Positions 43,301-51,794 of a stretch of DNA of 64,000 nucleotides are shown piece by piece. This DNA comes from Nereocystis luetkeana. Taxonomy: Eukaryota > Sar > Phaeophyceae > Laminariales > Laminariaceae. A program made the translations under genes and the position numbers. Within the stretch, counting starts at the first letter, position 1. Each line of letters begins with the position of its first letter. Below the pieces are notes generated by a model, which was not told the origin of the DNA, did no database searches, and was given only the letters and a program-made list of their open reading frames with translations. The stretch is taken from positions 4,254,438-4,318,437 of the forward strand of contig JARUPZ010000021.1 of the NCBI GenBank assembly GCA_031213475.1. The letters run 5' to 3'.

Positions 43301-45100
43301 CTACCAGGCAATGCTTCGTTTTTTTTTTGTGCGTTCTTCTCCGCACTAAAAGTCCAAATCTCCACGCCGCATTTTCAGATGATCAACCCGTGACTTTTTT
43401 TGCAGGCGTGTTTTTGCTCACCTTCTTCTTAAGGGACTGGCCTGGGTTTTTGGTTTTTTCTTTCGCCGAAAACGTTTGGTCTAATGGTCTCTCTCGCCGC
43501 TATGGAGGGTCATGCAAAGCCTGCCGATATGGCGTCCACTGGTGCCCCCTTCTGACGGTTGGGGGGAGCCGGCAGTCCGCTCGTCCTCCGGTGGACGAAT
43601 CTGGGTTGCGGGCATCGTTTTCCCCCGTTTTTTTGTTGCATGAATGTTGTTTTAGTTAACCCTGTGTGTCAAAAGTTTTTCTGCCGGCGACTACATCGGG
43701 CACCGGCATTGTACGAGTAGTAGAGGGACCCCCTGCTTTCCTACACGGTATAAAGTGCAGCAAACCTATCCTGCAGAGCGACTGGTGCGGTCTATTATAA
43801 ACCCTCTATTTCGGGGGGGACCATATTAAATAGGACCTACGGGAGACACAAAAACCTATCTGTTTCCCTATGTTTTTCTCACAATGTTTGGTCCTATTTA
43901 CTGTGGCTCCCCGTAACAGGAAGAGCATGTGCAGCACTTGCGGTAGTTTGAGTGCGACAGTACGGCGCAACTCCTCGTTCTGCGCGCGTGTCGCGTCTGT
44001 GTCTCTTTCCGTTTTTGCGCATGCGTAGCATCCCCTGTTTTACCCCAGCTCAACCCGGCTTCGCTACGAATATGTACGTCACATACGTTTGTACTCGGGC
44101 ACGAGTACTAGTATTGTACACAGGACAACTATTATCACGGGGGGCCATAGTAAATAGGACCTACGGCAAAGACAAAAACCTATATATTTACCTTTTTTTA
44201 CTGACAATATTTGGTCCTATTAACTATGGTCCCCCGTAATAGTAAGGAAGCAACCGGAAAGAAAAGGAAGGCTGAGGCTTGCAGGAAGATGAGAAAATTC
44301 GGGAGTCGTTGTACCGAAGCTTTGTTGTACTTTTGTGTACCTGGTACTGTAGAACGCACCTTCATCAAATAAGAATCCAGCCTGGGTCACCTTCCTTGTT
44401 TCGTGTTGGGTTGTCCTGTCCTGCCGCCGTATCGTCTCTTTGTTTCGGCGCTTTTTTTCCTCCTGTGCTACAATCAAGTAAAATAAGCCCCTGAGGGGTG
44501 AAATATACCTGGTACCTGGTATATAGACCACTCTTCTCGTACGGTAGTTCTACGTGTAGCACTTGTCTCCTGTGTATAAATATGGGTGCTTTTGGTGCTG
44601 AGGCCCCCTATCCTGCCGGAAAACACATTCTACATTAGTTCCAAGAGGGTTTTCCCCCAAAGCTGGGGCGCAGTTGTAAAAGTGGCCAATTTCGTGGTTG
44701 ACCGGGGCAAGTGCACAGACCCTTTGAACAGTTTTTTTTTTCGCGGTTTTAGATCTTCCCATTCCCCCGCGCATCCCCCCCCCCCCCCCCCCCCCCCCCG
44801 CGCCGCTGCTCTCCCTTTCGTGGAAACCTTCGGACCCTCAACATACCCCCAACGCCCTGGATGCAGCGAGGTACGCTCTCGTCAACAGTGTTTATGTTCT
44901 GCACCCTCCGCCCCCCCCCCCCCCCCCCCCGCCCCCCCCCACCCACCCCGTCGGCCCTCTACATACAATAAAACACGAAGCGCGAGTTCTCAAAGACATT
45001 TTTTTAATCATATCAAATCCCCGCCGACGTGCTCCGTCCCGACATTGTAGGGATGCGAGGGTCTATGGTCATACGACTACGACCATGCATAACAATGATT

Positions 45101-45142
<42 letters not shown>

Positions 45143-48100
45143 TTTCCCTCCCCCTCCCTACCCCCGCCACCTCCTTTCTTGGAAACCCTTTACAGTGTAC
45201 CCTGGACGCAGCGAAGTACGCCCTGAACAACGCAGGCGCGCCCCTCGCCACCATCGCGAGCTCGAAAAAGTTGAAGAGGTCCCGCCCTAGCTCCGACGCG
45301 AGCAACGGAAAGGTGGACGCTAATGGAAGGGAGAAGAAGAGGAGGGAGGAGAGGTCGCTGATGGTGCACCGATTGCCCGCGGGTACGACGCTCGAGCAGC
45401 TGTCGAGGGTTATGCAGAAGAAGACTCACGTCGTCGCGATTGAGGTGGAGCCCATCTACTTTTCCGGGAGCACTGGGAAGACTCAGGTAGCTAGCTGCAC
45501 CTGATAAATTATGAATATATATATAGATGAACGAGGGTGGGTTTGGTAGGTCGTGTAGGCTGGGGATACCCGGGTATCTACTCGAATATGATCTACGCAT
45601 CCAGGTCTGATACCCGGGTATGTACCCCAGAGTGTATTCATTCCCTTTCGAAGCACACCCGAGTATGCATGGTACCGGGTAGGGGTCAAGATTTGATACT
45701 TTCTTTTTGTTTGTTTTCAGCGCTGACGATATCCGACATATCGGCGAATCCGTCGTGCAGTGCGTGAATCCTTGTTTTGAATTGGTTGTTTGACGATAGA
45801 TGTGGGTGATATCATCACTTTTTTTTAGTCGTGCAAATCGGGATTATGCGCTTTGCCGATATGTTGCCGATTTTTTTGGCGGGTATCGATTCCGATTTTG
45901 AATCTCTCCGATTAAATTGGGTGAATCGGCTCCGATCGCCGATGCTCCGATTTACACCCTACTGTTACACTCGGAGTACTTTCATTACGTTGTCTGACAC
46001 CAGGTATGTTTGAGGTCTGACAGCTCGGTGGATGGTGGGCGTGAAAGCACGCTCGAGCCTGTTCACTATTTGCTGACAGCCGCCACCACCTCCACCCTTT
46101 CATCTCTCGAGTTTGCTTAACGAAAAGCACTCCCCGCCCGCCTGCACGCCTCCGTCTCTCGAAAATGGACGCGTAGTCAGCGGTGAAATGACTGAGGCAA
46201 GCGACAAATGAGTACACCCCCCCCCCCCCCAACCTCGCCCCGCCCTCGCACGAGGTGCCGAAGTCCGCCTCACAAACGATTTTTAGCAGGATGCAGCTAG
46301 CCATTCATGTGACTCTCGCCGAGCACCTTACGGTCTGCTTCGCGCGCTTGGCGCGAGCAATGTCTGCCTGGTCGATGAAAGCCCGACGTGCTCCGCACTG
46401 GTATTATGCAGATGCGAGGAGGGTCTAAGGTCACACGACAGCGGCCATGCATTACAGGAGTACCCCCCCCCCCCGCCCCGCTCCCAGGCTTTTTGTGATA
46501 TATGGAAAAAAACGTGGTGAGGCATCTCTAGATTAGGAGACTAGGAGCAGGGACGGTGCTCCATCTTAAAAGGGATGCGTGGTCAATGGTCCATTGACTA
46601 AGGCAAGCATTACATATGTACGCCCTCCCCCCCTCCTCCCCCTATCCTGTCTCCGCAGGTAGTCTACGCGTCGAGGGCTCAGGCAGACATCGCGTTCAAC
46701 GGCATCTCGACCTCAGCCCACGAGGACGCGTCCGGGAGGTTGGAGAAGAAAATTTTCATCTCCGGAGACGGCCAGAAGTATATCAAGGTGGGCTTTCCCT
46801 TTTTTCTTATTTTTTTTTTGGGTAGTGGTCCCTTTATGGTTCGGGTTGAGTAACCGCCGGTGTGCTCGCTGTATGCAGTGCCGGTTGCCGCTACAGAGCC
46901 CGGTACATATTGGCTGTATTTGCTTTTAGTGGGGGGGGAGAGGGGGAGGGGGGGGGGGGGGGGACTCTCATCTCTGAACACCGTCTTACCGTAGGTGTTG
47001 AGATTACCGGAAAGAGCTCTCTGATTTCTCACGGGAGGTGCGATCATTTTTCAGCGGTGCTTGAAAGTCTTGATATAATATTCCAGGTATTATATATATA
47101 GTATATGGTATATCCATAACATTTTTTTTTTTCTTCATTTTTTTCGGAAAAGCTCTCGATCAGATATTTCCCGGAAATAAATAACACCATCAGGTTGTAG
47201 TTCGGTAAACGGCAACCTTAACCTTCCCGTTCTGGAATAAAAAATCGGGAGCCGATAAACGATCCCCCCCCCCCCCGATAATCGCGATCTCAGCGGTATT
47301 TTCGGGTACCCCCTGTTGACGACTTCATCAGAGGTGGAAAGAGACCTTTTCGATGAAAAATTACGGTTACAGCACGATGAGGATGTGGTGCCTTACGGAC
47401 TACGTTTTCGAGTTATACGATGCAAGGGGTCGTACGGCGCGGACGCGACGTGAATCCTGACACCCCTTTTTAGCTGCTGGACGCTCACGACGCCTGTGTA
47501 TGTAGGTAGGGATGGGGCAGGTTTGGTTATCACCAGAATTTACCACTGTTCCGGTTGTTACGTCGGGTATGGCGGCACTTGTTGCACTGCTGTCGTAGGG
47601 TTAGCACTCTTCGGCCACAAATGTCTCTGGGACTGACCGAGCTCCCGAACTCTTTTATTGTGGGTGGGGGGCATATTATATACCAGGTAGGACCTACGGT
47701 ACACACAAAAACCTAAATATTTCGCAATTTTTACAATTTTACGGGGACCATAGTAAATAGGACCAAATATTGTTAGTAAAAATAGCGAAATGTGTAGGTT
47801 TTTGTGTGCACCGTAGGTCCTATTCAATATGCTCCCCCGTGGTGCCGTAGTAAATAGGACCAAATATTATTAGTAAAAATAGCTAAATATATACCTCGTA
47901 TGTTTTTTATGGGTGCCGTAGGTCCTATTTACTACGGTCCCCCCTAATAATAATATTTGGCCCTATGAGTTTTGACTAGGGTCCCCCGTAATAGTATATA
48001 GCTGCAGTCCGTTTGGGCGACAGACCTCTCAAAAATTCTAAGTACGAAGTTCGTTCCGAAAAGGGAACCGCGATACTACTTTACGGGCGGCCATAGTAAA

Positions 48101-49183
48101 CAGGACCAAATATTCTTGGTAAAAAGAGGGTAATATATCGGGTTTTTGTGTGTACTGTAGGTCCTATTTACTATGGTCCCCCGTGATAGAAGGGATTGTA
48201 AGCCCTTTCGGAAATGGTGGAGGTAGCGAGACTTATATTAATCGTAACTTTGGTGTTGTCAAAACCGTCTCGTCCCCAAAACGGGGCTGCTATACTACTA
48301 AAAAGGGTTATAAGCCCTTTGGAAATGGTGGAGGTATTATGGCGACAAAGTGAACGATAACTTTGATGTTATCAAAACCGTCTGCGAGCAGCGAGAGGGA
48401 ACGCCCAGCAGCAATCAGTACGGGTGTATATAGCAGGGTCGTGTTGCGCCCCGTGCCGCGCTATATATACTCCGTGCGTTGTAGCCCGGACACCGATGTT
48501 GTGTCATAATCCCCCCAAAGCACCAGTGGGCGTCGCCGTAATCCAAGCCACTTTTTTTTTAATCGCTATTAGTTTGTTCCCCCTCTACGGTCCCGAAAAG
48601 GGTCACGATTTTTCCGTCTGAAGTCCAAAAAGGGTTAATAAAAGCTTGAAAAAAATACGAGTTTATTTCTCGTTTTTAAGGACGCTATTCTGTTTTATAA
48701 AGTCCAACGACCCCCCCCCCCCCCCCCCCCCCCCCTTGCAAAAGAAAAAGGCCTCCGGGTTTGTCGTTAATTTCAATGATTTGTGTTGTTTTTTTATCGT
48801 GTTTCGAATGTATATATATATTTTCGTTTTTTTATTTCCTTCTGCCTTGTTTTAGTTCGTCTGTTGTTACCATTTTTTTCGTGTTTTGTTCTGTGTCGTC
48901 TTTGTTTAAGTTTATCACTTCAATTTATTCAAGTTTGCTTTTGTTTTTTTTTCAATTAATTTGTTTTTTCGAATTATTTCGTATCGGTTTCATTTCTTTT
49001 GACCATATATATATTTATTTATTTTCATCTTCGTTTGTGTTTTTTGTTTTTTGTTTCGGGTTTTGCGATGGCCAGGTAAGACACAGCGTCCCAATGGGCA
49101 AAGAGCCCGGGGAAGGAGGAGAAGAAGGGTTGGCCTCTTTTTCCTTCGACTCCGACACTTCTTCCTCGAGCGAGGACGCATAG
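35587..49183 (+). CDS. DEDDh RNA exonuclease (REXO/SDN type) with CCCH zinc fingers and RRM-like C-terminus; complete eight-exon gene
   Basis: Predicted 3'-5' RNA exonuclease. Exons 35587-37368, 37968-38120, 39353-39531, 41608-41695, 42794-42940, 45196-45486, 46659-46787, 49076-49183 give 958 codons plus TAG. All junctions are GT-AG with matching phases. Two CCCH fingers: C38-C47-C53-H57 and C349-C358-C364-H368. Residues about 400-510 are Gln- then Ala-rich. DEDDh core: D638/E640 (VVALDCEMC), D729 (IIGHALNNDLESLK), H776/D781 (HDSVTDA); all catalytic residues are present. Basic patches near 808-835 suggest nuclear location. Residues about 835-930 (SLMVHRLPAGTTLEQLSRVM, then VVYASRAQADIAF) resemble the RRM fold that follows the nuclease in plant SDN proteins. 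C-terminus is acidic/Ser-rich. Met21 (35647) is an alternative start. By family, it trims or degrades small or structured RNAs; the exact substrate is unknown. Introns carry decayed copies of its exons. Confidence 0.92.
37968..38120 (+). CDS. Exonuclease exon 2: ExoI motif
   Basis: 51 codons, starting ALVERTRTHPKFTANYSFVK and ending LPQVVALDCEMCLSE before GTACGG. D638 and E640 are metal ligands. The acceptor is CGCGAAG. Confidence 0.9.
38232..38303 (+). pseudogene. Decayed copy of exonuclease exon 2 (copy 2)
   Basis: GAGATGGGTCCTCTGGTTTC, CGCGGGTCGTGTCTTTCTGG and ACTGGGATATGTGCTTCTGA correspond base for base, with changes, to the exon 2 end, and are followed by a GTACGG-like donor. The frame is broken (TGA). 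Confidence 0.8.
38411..38495 (+). pseudogene. Decayed copy of exonuclease exon 2 (copy 3)
   Basis: GATGACTGCG... CGTCTCCCGCTGATCGTGGC TCTGGGCTCCGAGCTGTGCT TGAGGGAG|GTACGG. The Asp codon GAC is replaced by GGC, so the metal ligand would be lost. The donor is retained. Confidence 0.85.
38604..38675 (+). pseudogene. Decayed copy of exonuclease exon 2 (copy 4)
   Basis: CCCCGCAGGTCGTGGCGATG GACTGCGAGATGTGGTTGAA TGAG. The Asp-Cys-Glu-Met codons are intact (VVAMDCEMWLNE), but the donor has become ATACTG. Confidence 0.85.
38841..38918 (+). pseudogene. Decayed copy of exonuclease exon 2 (copy 5)
   Basis: GGAGGTGGCTGCGAAGGTCT CCCGCAGGTCGTGGGTCTTG GACTGC, then an insertion, then ATGTGCTCGGGTGAGGTATT. 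The frame is broken; a donor-like GGTGAG is present. Confidence 0.8.
39050..39235 (+). repeat. Family E GATC-rich repeat
   Basis: CAGATCTAACCCAGGAAACA, TCCTAGATCATCAGATTACA, CCCGGCAACATGAGCTG, CAGATCATACAGATCATGCA. In the intron before exon 3. Confidence 0.65.
39353..39531 (+). CDS. Exonuclease exon 3
   Basis: Begins DPVSKSLNGKELVRLSIING after TCTCAG. Includes LMDTLVRPGNPVVDWRTSIH, the family 'D.LV.P..PV.D.RT...G' segment. Ends HVEGVLFTH plus two bases before GTACAT (phase 2). Confidence 0.92.
39785..39881. mobile_element. Family D element
   Basis: TAGTCCTGCAGTCCCAACTT and its partner CCCAAAACGGGACTGCAG. Left arm diverged. Confidence 0.7.
40005..40073 (+). pseudogene. Copy of the 3' end of exonuclease exon 3 (copy 2)
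   Basis: ATCCAGGGGGCGGCCGCTGA TTACGTGGAAGGTGTTATTT TCAAGCACAG|GTGCGT aligns with the exon 3 end and its donor. The frame is open (AADYVEGVIFKHR). Confidence 0.8.
40161..40372 (-). repeat. Family B repeat, small internal deletion
   Basis: G tail at 40163-40178. The body lacks the GCGAAGCG...TGAGGTGTT part (CCAAGCGAGTCGCATGAAGG is joined directly). The 5' end TGGATGACCGC is retained. Confidence 0.8.
40610..40690 (+). pseudogene. Copy of the 3' end of exonuclease exon 3 (copy 3)
   Basis: GTTGTCAGGCATGTTTGTGG matches the upstream part of copy 2. ATCCATCATGTAGCCTACGA followed by ATGGAAGGCGTTCTCTTCAC matches exon 3. The donor GT is lost (CACAAGACG). Confidence 0.75.
41080..41188. mobile_element. 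Family A element
   Basis: TTCCGGGGGGGCATAGTAAA and TTTACTGCGGCCCCCCGTAA ends. Confidence 0.8.
41608..41695 (+). CDS. Exonuclease exon 4: ExoII motif
   Basis: The first base completes an Arg codon. Then HAQAAIARICCQHTVIIGHA and LNNDLESLK, ending before GTGGGA (phase 0). D729 is the third acidic ligand. Confidence 0.9.
41858..41987 (-). repeat. Family B repeat, 5'-truncated
   Basis: From a G run through TACTCGATATCATGCTCGGC to CAGACATTGCTTGCTTG, where a second G run abuts. Confidence 0.8.
42199..42308. mobile_element. Family A element
   Basis: Ends TATTACGGGGGACCATAGCA and TAGTATGCCCCCCCGTAATA. Confidence 0.85.
42320..42507 (+). repeat. Family B repeat, partly 5'-truncated
   Basis: CGCTTCGCGCGTGGTGCGAT, GGTCGGTGAAAACCCGACC, GTCCCGGCATTATAGG, ATGCATGAGGTCGAGTACCC plus about 24 C. 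Confidence 0.8.
42508..42752 (+). repeat. Two or three stacked 5'-truncated Family B copies
   Basis: Starts near 42512 (ATGAAAACCGGACGTGCTCC) and 42614 (GTGAAAACCCGACGTACTCC). The last ends GATGCATGACAAGGAGTAAC then about 20 C at 42732-42752. Confidence 0.75.
42794..42940 (+). CDS. Exonuclease exon 5: ExoIII motif
   Basis: MTHDRIVDTSFLF... to GGAHDSVTDAK between CTCCAG and GTGCGG, phase 0. H776 and D781 have the five-residue spacing of DEDDh enzymes. A Family A element lies 75 bases downstream. Confidence 0.93.
43016..43125. mobile_element. Family A element, intact
   Basis: Perfect TATTACGGGGGACCATAG / CTATGGTCCCCCGTAATA ends. It lies just after exonuclease exon 5. Confidence 0.9.
43136..43290 (+). 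repeat. CCGGCACTAT dispersed repeat
   Basis: ACTACACCGGCACTATATAC, CGGCATTATTCCGCACGC and CTCTGGTGAATCC also occur, with variants, repeatedly at 57.6-58.1 kb and near 59.6 kb. Confidence 0.7.
43808..43918. mobile_element. Family A element
   Basis: TTTCGGGGGGGACCATATTA left, ACTGTGGCTCCCCGTAACA right. Confidence 0.75.
44130..44242. mobile_element. Family A element
   Basis: TATTATCACGGGGGGCCATA left, CTATGGTCCCCCGTAATAG right. Confidence 0.8.
44820..44891 (+). pseudogene. Decayed copy of the start of exonuclease exon 6
   Basis: GTGGAAACCTTCGGACCCTC, ACGCCCTGGATGCAGCGAGG and TACGCTCTCGTCAACAG align with the intron end and first 40 bases of exon 6 (CTGGACGCAGCGAAGTACGC). The acceptor AG is not conserved. 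Confidence 0.75.
45024..45142 (+). repeat. Family B repeat, 5'-truncated, ~40-base C tail
   Basis: Starts GACGTGCTCCGTCCCGACAT and ends CATGCATAACAATGATTACC plus C run 45103-45142. It lies directly upstream of exonuclease exon 6, so the tail may serve as part of the polypyrimidine tract. Confidence 0.85.
45196..45486 (+). CDS. Exonuclease exon 6: end of nuclease domain, basic patch, start of RRM-like region
   Basis: 97 codons, CTLDAAKYALNNAGAPLATI onward. The first 12 residues complete the family helix after the His motif. Then KKLKRSRPSSD and REKKRREER, then SLMVHRLPAGTTLEQLSRVM. Flanked by TTACAG and GTAGCT. Confidence 0.9.
46145..46231 (+). repeat. Family C repeat
   Basis: CGTCTCTCGAAAATGGACGC, GTGAAATGACTGAGGCAAGC, GACAAATGAGTACACCCC. 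Confidence 0.8.
46256..46474 (+). repeat. Family B repeat, almost full length
   Basis: GCCGAAGTCCGCCTCACAAA to TTACAGGAGTACCCCCC. The copy begins directly after the C-rich end of the preceding Family C element. Confidence 0.8.
46561..46640 (+). repeat. Family C repeat directly before exonuclease exon 7
   Basis: TCTTAAAAGGGATGCGTGGT, CCATTGACTAAGGCAAGCAT, ATGTACGCCC. Its pyrimidine-rich end runs into the acceptor of exon 7. Confidence 0.75.
46659..46787 (+). CDS. Exonuclease exon 7: RRM-like continuation
   Basis: 43 codons VVYASRAQADIAFNGISTSA to GDGQKYIK between CCGCAG and GTGGGC, phase 0. The pattern 'V.Y.S...A..AF' is typical of RRM strand 3/helix 2. Confidence 0.85.
46788..47655. other. 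Intron 7, first part
   Basis: A G tract at 46931-46963, a T run near 47125, nothing else recognised. Confidence 0.5.
47660..47997. mobile_element. Cluster of three to four nested or abutting Family A elements
   Basis: Successive arms: ATTTTACGGGGACCATAGTA at 47736; GCTCCCCCGTGGTGCCGTAG at 47831, where two elements touch; then TACGGTCCCCCCTAATAATA and GGGTCCCCCGTAATAG. Confidence 0.8.
48080..48189. mobile_element. Family A element
   Basis: TTTACGGGCGGCCATAGTAA left, CTATGGTCCCCCGTGATAG right. A diverged Family D-like arm pair follows at 48190-48380. Confidence 0.8.
48190..48380 (+). repeat. Degenerate Family D-like tandem copies
   Basis: 'AAGCCCTTT(C)GGAAATGGTGGAG' occurs twice (about 48200 and 48311), with CCCCAAAACGGGGCTGCTAT between. 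Confidence 0.6.
48381..49075. other. Intron 7, last part, T-rich
   Basis: A C run of about 24 at 48712-48735. The last 300 bases before exon 8 are more than half T, a long polypyrimidine-like region. Confidence 0.5.
49076..49183 (+). CDS. Exonuclease exon 8: acidic C-terminus
   Basis: VRHSVPMGKEPGEGGEEGLA then SFSFDSDTSSSSEDA and TAG. It starts after GGCCAG in phase 0. The stop is about 160 bases before the assembly gap. Confidence 0.8.
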   Translation, partial: VRHSVPMGKEPGEGGEEGLASFSFDSDTSSSSEDA

Positions 49184-49204
49184 ACGTTGAGCAGAGACAA
49201 CGCG

Positions 49205-49341
49205 ACGAAAACTGCTCGCGGGCAAGAAAGGGGCGGGAGGAGGAGAGGGGGGGAGGGGTGGAGGATAAGGAGCTGCTCGCGGGGGGAAAAGGGGCGGGAG
49301 GGGGAGAGGGGGGGAGGGGTGGAGGATAAGGAGGGGGTAAA
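49205..49341 (+). repeat. G-rich two-copy tandem repeat before the gap
   Basis: GGGGCGGGAGG(A/G)GGAGAGGGG and GAGGGGTGGAGGATAAGGAG occur twice, about 65 bases apart. Confidence 0.85.
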
Positions 49342-49441
49342 NNNNNNNNNNNNNNNNNNNNNNNNNNNNNNNNNNNNNNNNNNNNNNNNNNNNNNNNNNN
49401 NNNNNNNNNNNNNNNNNNNNNNNNNNNNNNNNNNNNNNNNN
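49342..49441. other. Assembly gap (100 N)
   Basis: Exactly 100 N between two G-rich sequences. The true length is unknown; polymer-rich DNA probably broke the assembly. Confidence 0.98.
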
Positions 49442-49442
49442 C

Positions 49443-49522
49443 GGGGGGGGGGGGGGGGGGGGGCGTACTCATGTGTGAAATGCCCTTTATCATTTGACCG
49501 TTGACCATCCCTTTCGAGGCGG
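49443..49522 (-). repeat. Family C repeat next to the gap
   Basis: G tract, GTACTCATGTGTGAAATGCC, ATTTGACCGTTGACC, ATCCCTTTCGAGGCGG. Confidence 0.75.
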
Positions 49523-49734
49523 AGGGGGGGAGGGGTGTTCTCATGTCATGTATGGTCGTAGTCGTATGACCTTATAGATCCTCGCATCCCTGTGTACAAT
49601 GCCGGACGAAACTCGTCGGTTTTAACCGACCGGGCAGGGATTGCTTGCACCAAGCGCGAGGCGCCGTGAGGTGTTCGGATAGAGTCGCGGGAAGGTTGAG
49701 CAGCTTCGTCCTACAAAGAACCGCTTGTTTAGAG
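49523..49734 (-). repeat. Family B repeat, diverged
   Basis: GTTCTCATGTCATGTATGG, GTCGTATGACC, AATGCCGGACG, CGTCGGTTTTAACCGACCGG, GAACCGCTTG. Confidence 0.75.
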
Positions 49735-51490
49735 AGGGGGGAGGGGGAAGGGGGGGGGTGGAGAATAAGCCCCCCTTAGTTGCCCAGTATGAGCTTTTAG
49801 GAAATACCTCGTGGAAAGGAGGTGTGACTGCGGGCTGAGGAGCGCAAAGGCGAGGCAACAGAGAGGCATTGACCCCTGTGACCACGGCTAAAGTCGTCCC
49901 ACTCTCAAGGGCCGTTATTTTGGGCGTTTTTTTTTTTTCAAGAACTTCCAAAATTTTGGATTTTTTTGAAGTTTGTATCGAAAGATACGGAGGCGGTCTG
50001 TCACGATTCGTGAAATTCTTCAGAGGAAAAAATAACAGAAAAGTTAAATTTCACAAGGTTTCGGGAAACTAAACCAGGAAAAATCTGCAAGATGAAAAAA
50101 ATATCAAGAACAAAAAAAAAACTGAAAAAAATCTCGACTTTTTGGGGGGGAAAAAACTCTCGGGTATACGTAGCGGTCTTGATTCCAAATATTTCGTCCC
50201 CAAAATCGGGAGAGGAGTGACAAAGGAGAGAAGAGCGGGTTGGGTTGTTGGAGGAGGATAGAGGGGGAGGAGCGGGGTGGAAGACGAGCGCTCACCATCG
50301 CCTGTGATTTTGGGCTTTAGCAAGCAGCTCATCGATAAAAAAAACTACCCACGTATGTACCCACCCCTTTGGCGTATGCGTTTTTGGAAAATGGCAGCGT
50401 TGGCGGCAAAGCCTAACTAACCCCTTCCACTCGTGAGCGATGATTCTGTCACCATCACCATCACCATCAGCAGCTGCTGTAAACAAGACAGCCCGGGGTT
50501 TCACGCCACCCTCGTAATTGTCCCTTTTCCGTTTTTTTTTTTTTTTCGTTTTTTAGTGTCTTCTTTTCTCCCAGAGGGGTCCTTTTCTTTCTGTCGTCCA
50601 CCGTGCGTGATGATAGCTGAAGCCGCCGGGTGGACGTGCGATTTGTACTCCACCCCTTTCCCGGTTCTTTTTTTGTTTGGCGGAAGAAGGCGTTCGTTTT
50701 TTCCTGTTCGATGTTGCACCGGGAGGGGCGCAGCAGTGCAGCAGCTACTGGTAGCTCGCCCACCCCACCAAAAACTGAAACCACTTTTTTGGAATAGATG
50801 CATACACCTCGAGAGTTGCAACTTTTTTTTTCGGGACATTACTTGGAACTACGGTAGTGTGAGACTTATTTTTCAGTAGTGGAAGGGGTCGCGGCGCGGG
50901 CGTGCATGCATGCCGCAAGCTGCCGCCCGTCTAAGGGGAGGTAAGCGCGCGCGCGGGGGGGGGGGGGGGGGGGGGGGTGGGGGGGGGGGGGGGGTACGTA
51001 CGCTTTGAAACCACGCAAATATTGTGGAAAACCCGGCCACAAGACTCTCTAATTTTTGGGGGGTTGATGGGTGCGCGCGCGCTAAAGGACGGATTGATCC
51101 AGCGGAGGAATGGGGGGGTGGCGCGTTCTTTCTAGGGTTGGAGAAGCTACGCGGGCCGACCTGAAGGTCTGTGGAGAGGTGGATGGCTGTTCGCGGTGGC
51201 ACCTGCTTGTGCTTCGCCTCCCCGCTTGTTTTTGCGTTTCCGTAAAGAAAGGGTACTTTTGGCGAATGGGAGCAGCAAAAAGGACCTCGGGGTTTCTGCC
51301 AAAAAGGACCTGCAATAACTTCGAATCACTCGTGCAGCGTTAAAAAGAAAAAAACGCAGCGAATGAAGACGCACACATGTCAATTGTTGAAAGGGGAGCT
51401 ACAATCCTTTTGGGATGCATGCCACGCTAGGCATGTACCTACACCTGATCTCAAAGGAGCGCTATGCACCTCACCCAAAGTCCCCAAAGC
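49735..51490. other. Stretch without a recognised gene
   Basis: Homopolymer tracts (G at 50956-50994 with one T) and short ORFs only. A longer open frame at 50433-50879 has no family character. Confidence 0.35.
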
Positions 51491-51497
51491 TGATGTT

Positions 51498-51592
51498 TAA
51501 CTCTTTAAAGACCGCAGTGCCGTTCTGGGGACAAACTACTTGAATTTGGAGTGGTTCGTTCCCAAAACGGGACTGCGGTTCTAAAAGGGTTC
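51498..51592. mobile_element. Family D element
   Basis: TTAACTCTTTAAAGACCGCA left, CGGGACTGCGGTTCTAAAAG right. Confidence 0.8.
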
Positions 51593-51693
51593 AGAAAGCT
51601 TCAAGTGCAAGTCGATGAGGTCTCCTAAGTCTATTGTGGGTGTATCCCCGACAATGTAGTGAAAAAAACATGATGGTTTTCCGACGAAATTGG

Positions 51694-51790
51694 GTTAACC
51701 CTTTTAGTACTGCAGTCCCGTTGTGGGGACAATCCAGTCTAATCCCAAGTGTTTTGTACCCAAAGTGGGACTGCGGTTCTAAACGGGTTA
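51694..51790. mobile_element. Family D element
   Basis: GTTAACCCTTTTAGTACTGC left, TGGGACTGCGGTTCTAAACG right. About 100 bases from the previous copy. Confidence 0.85.
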
Positions 51791-51794
51791 AGAA

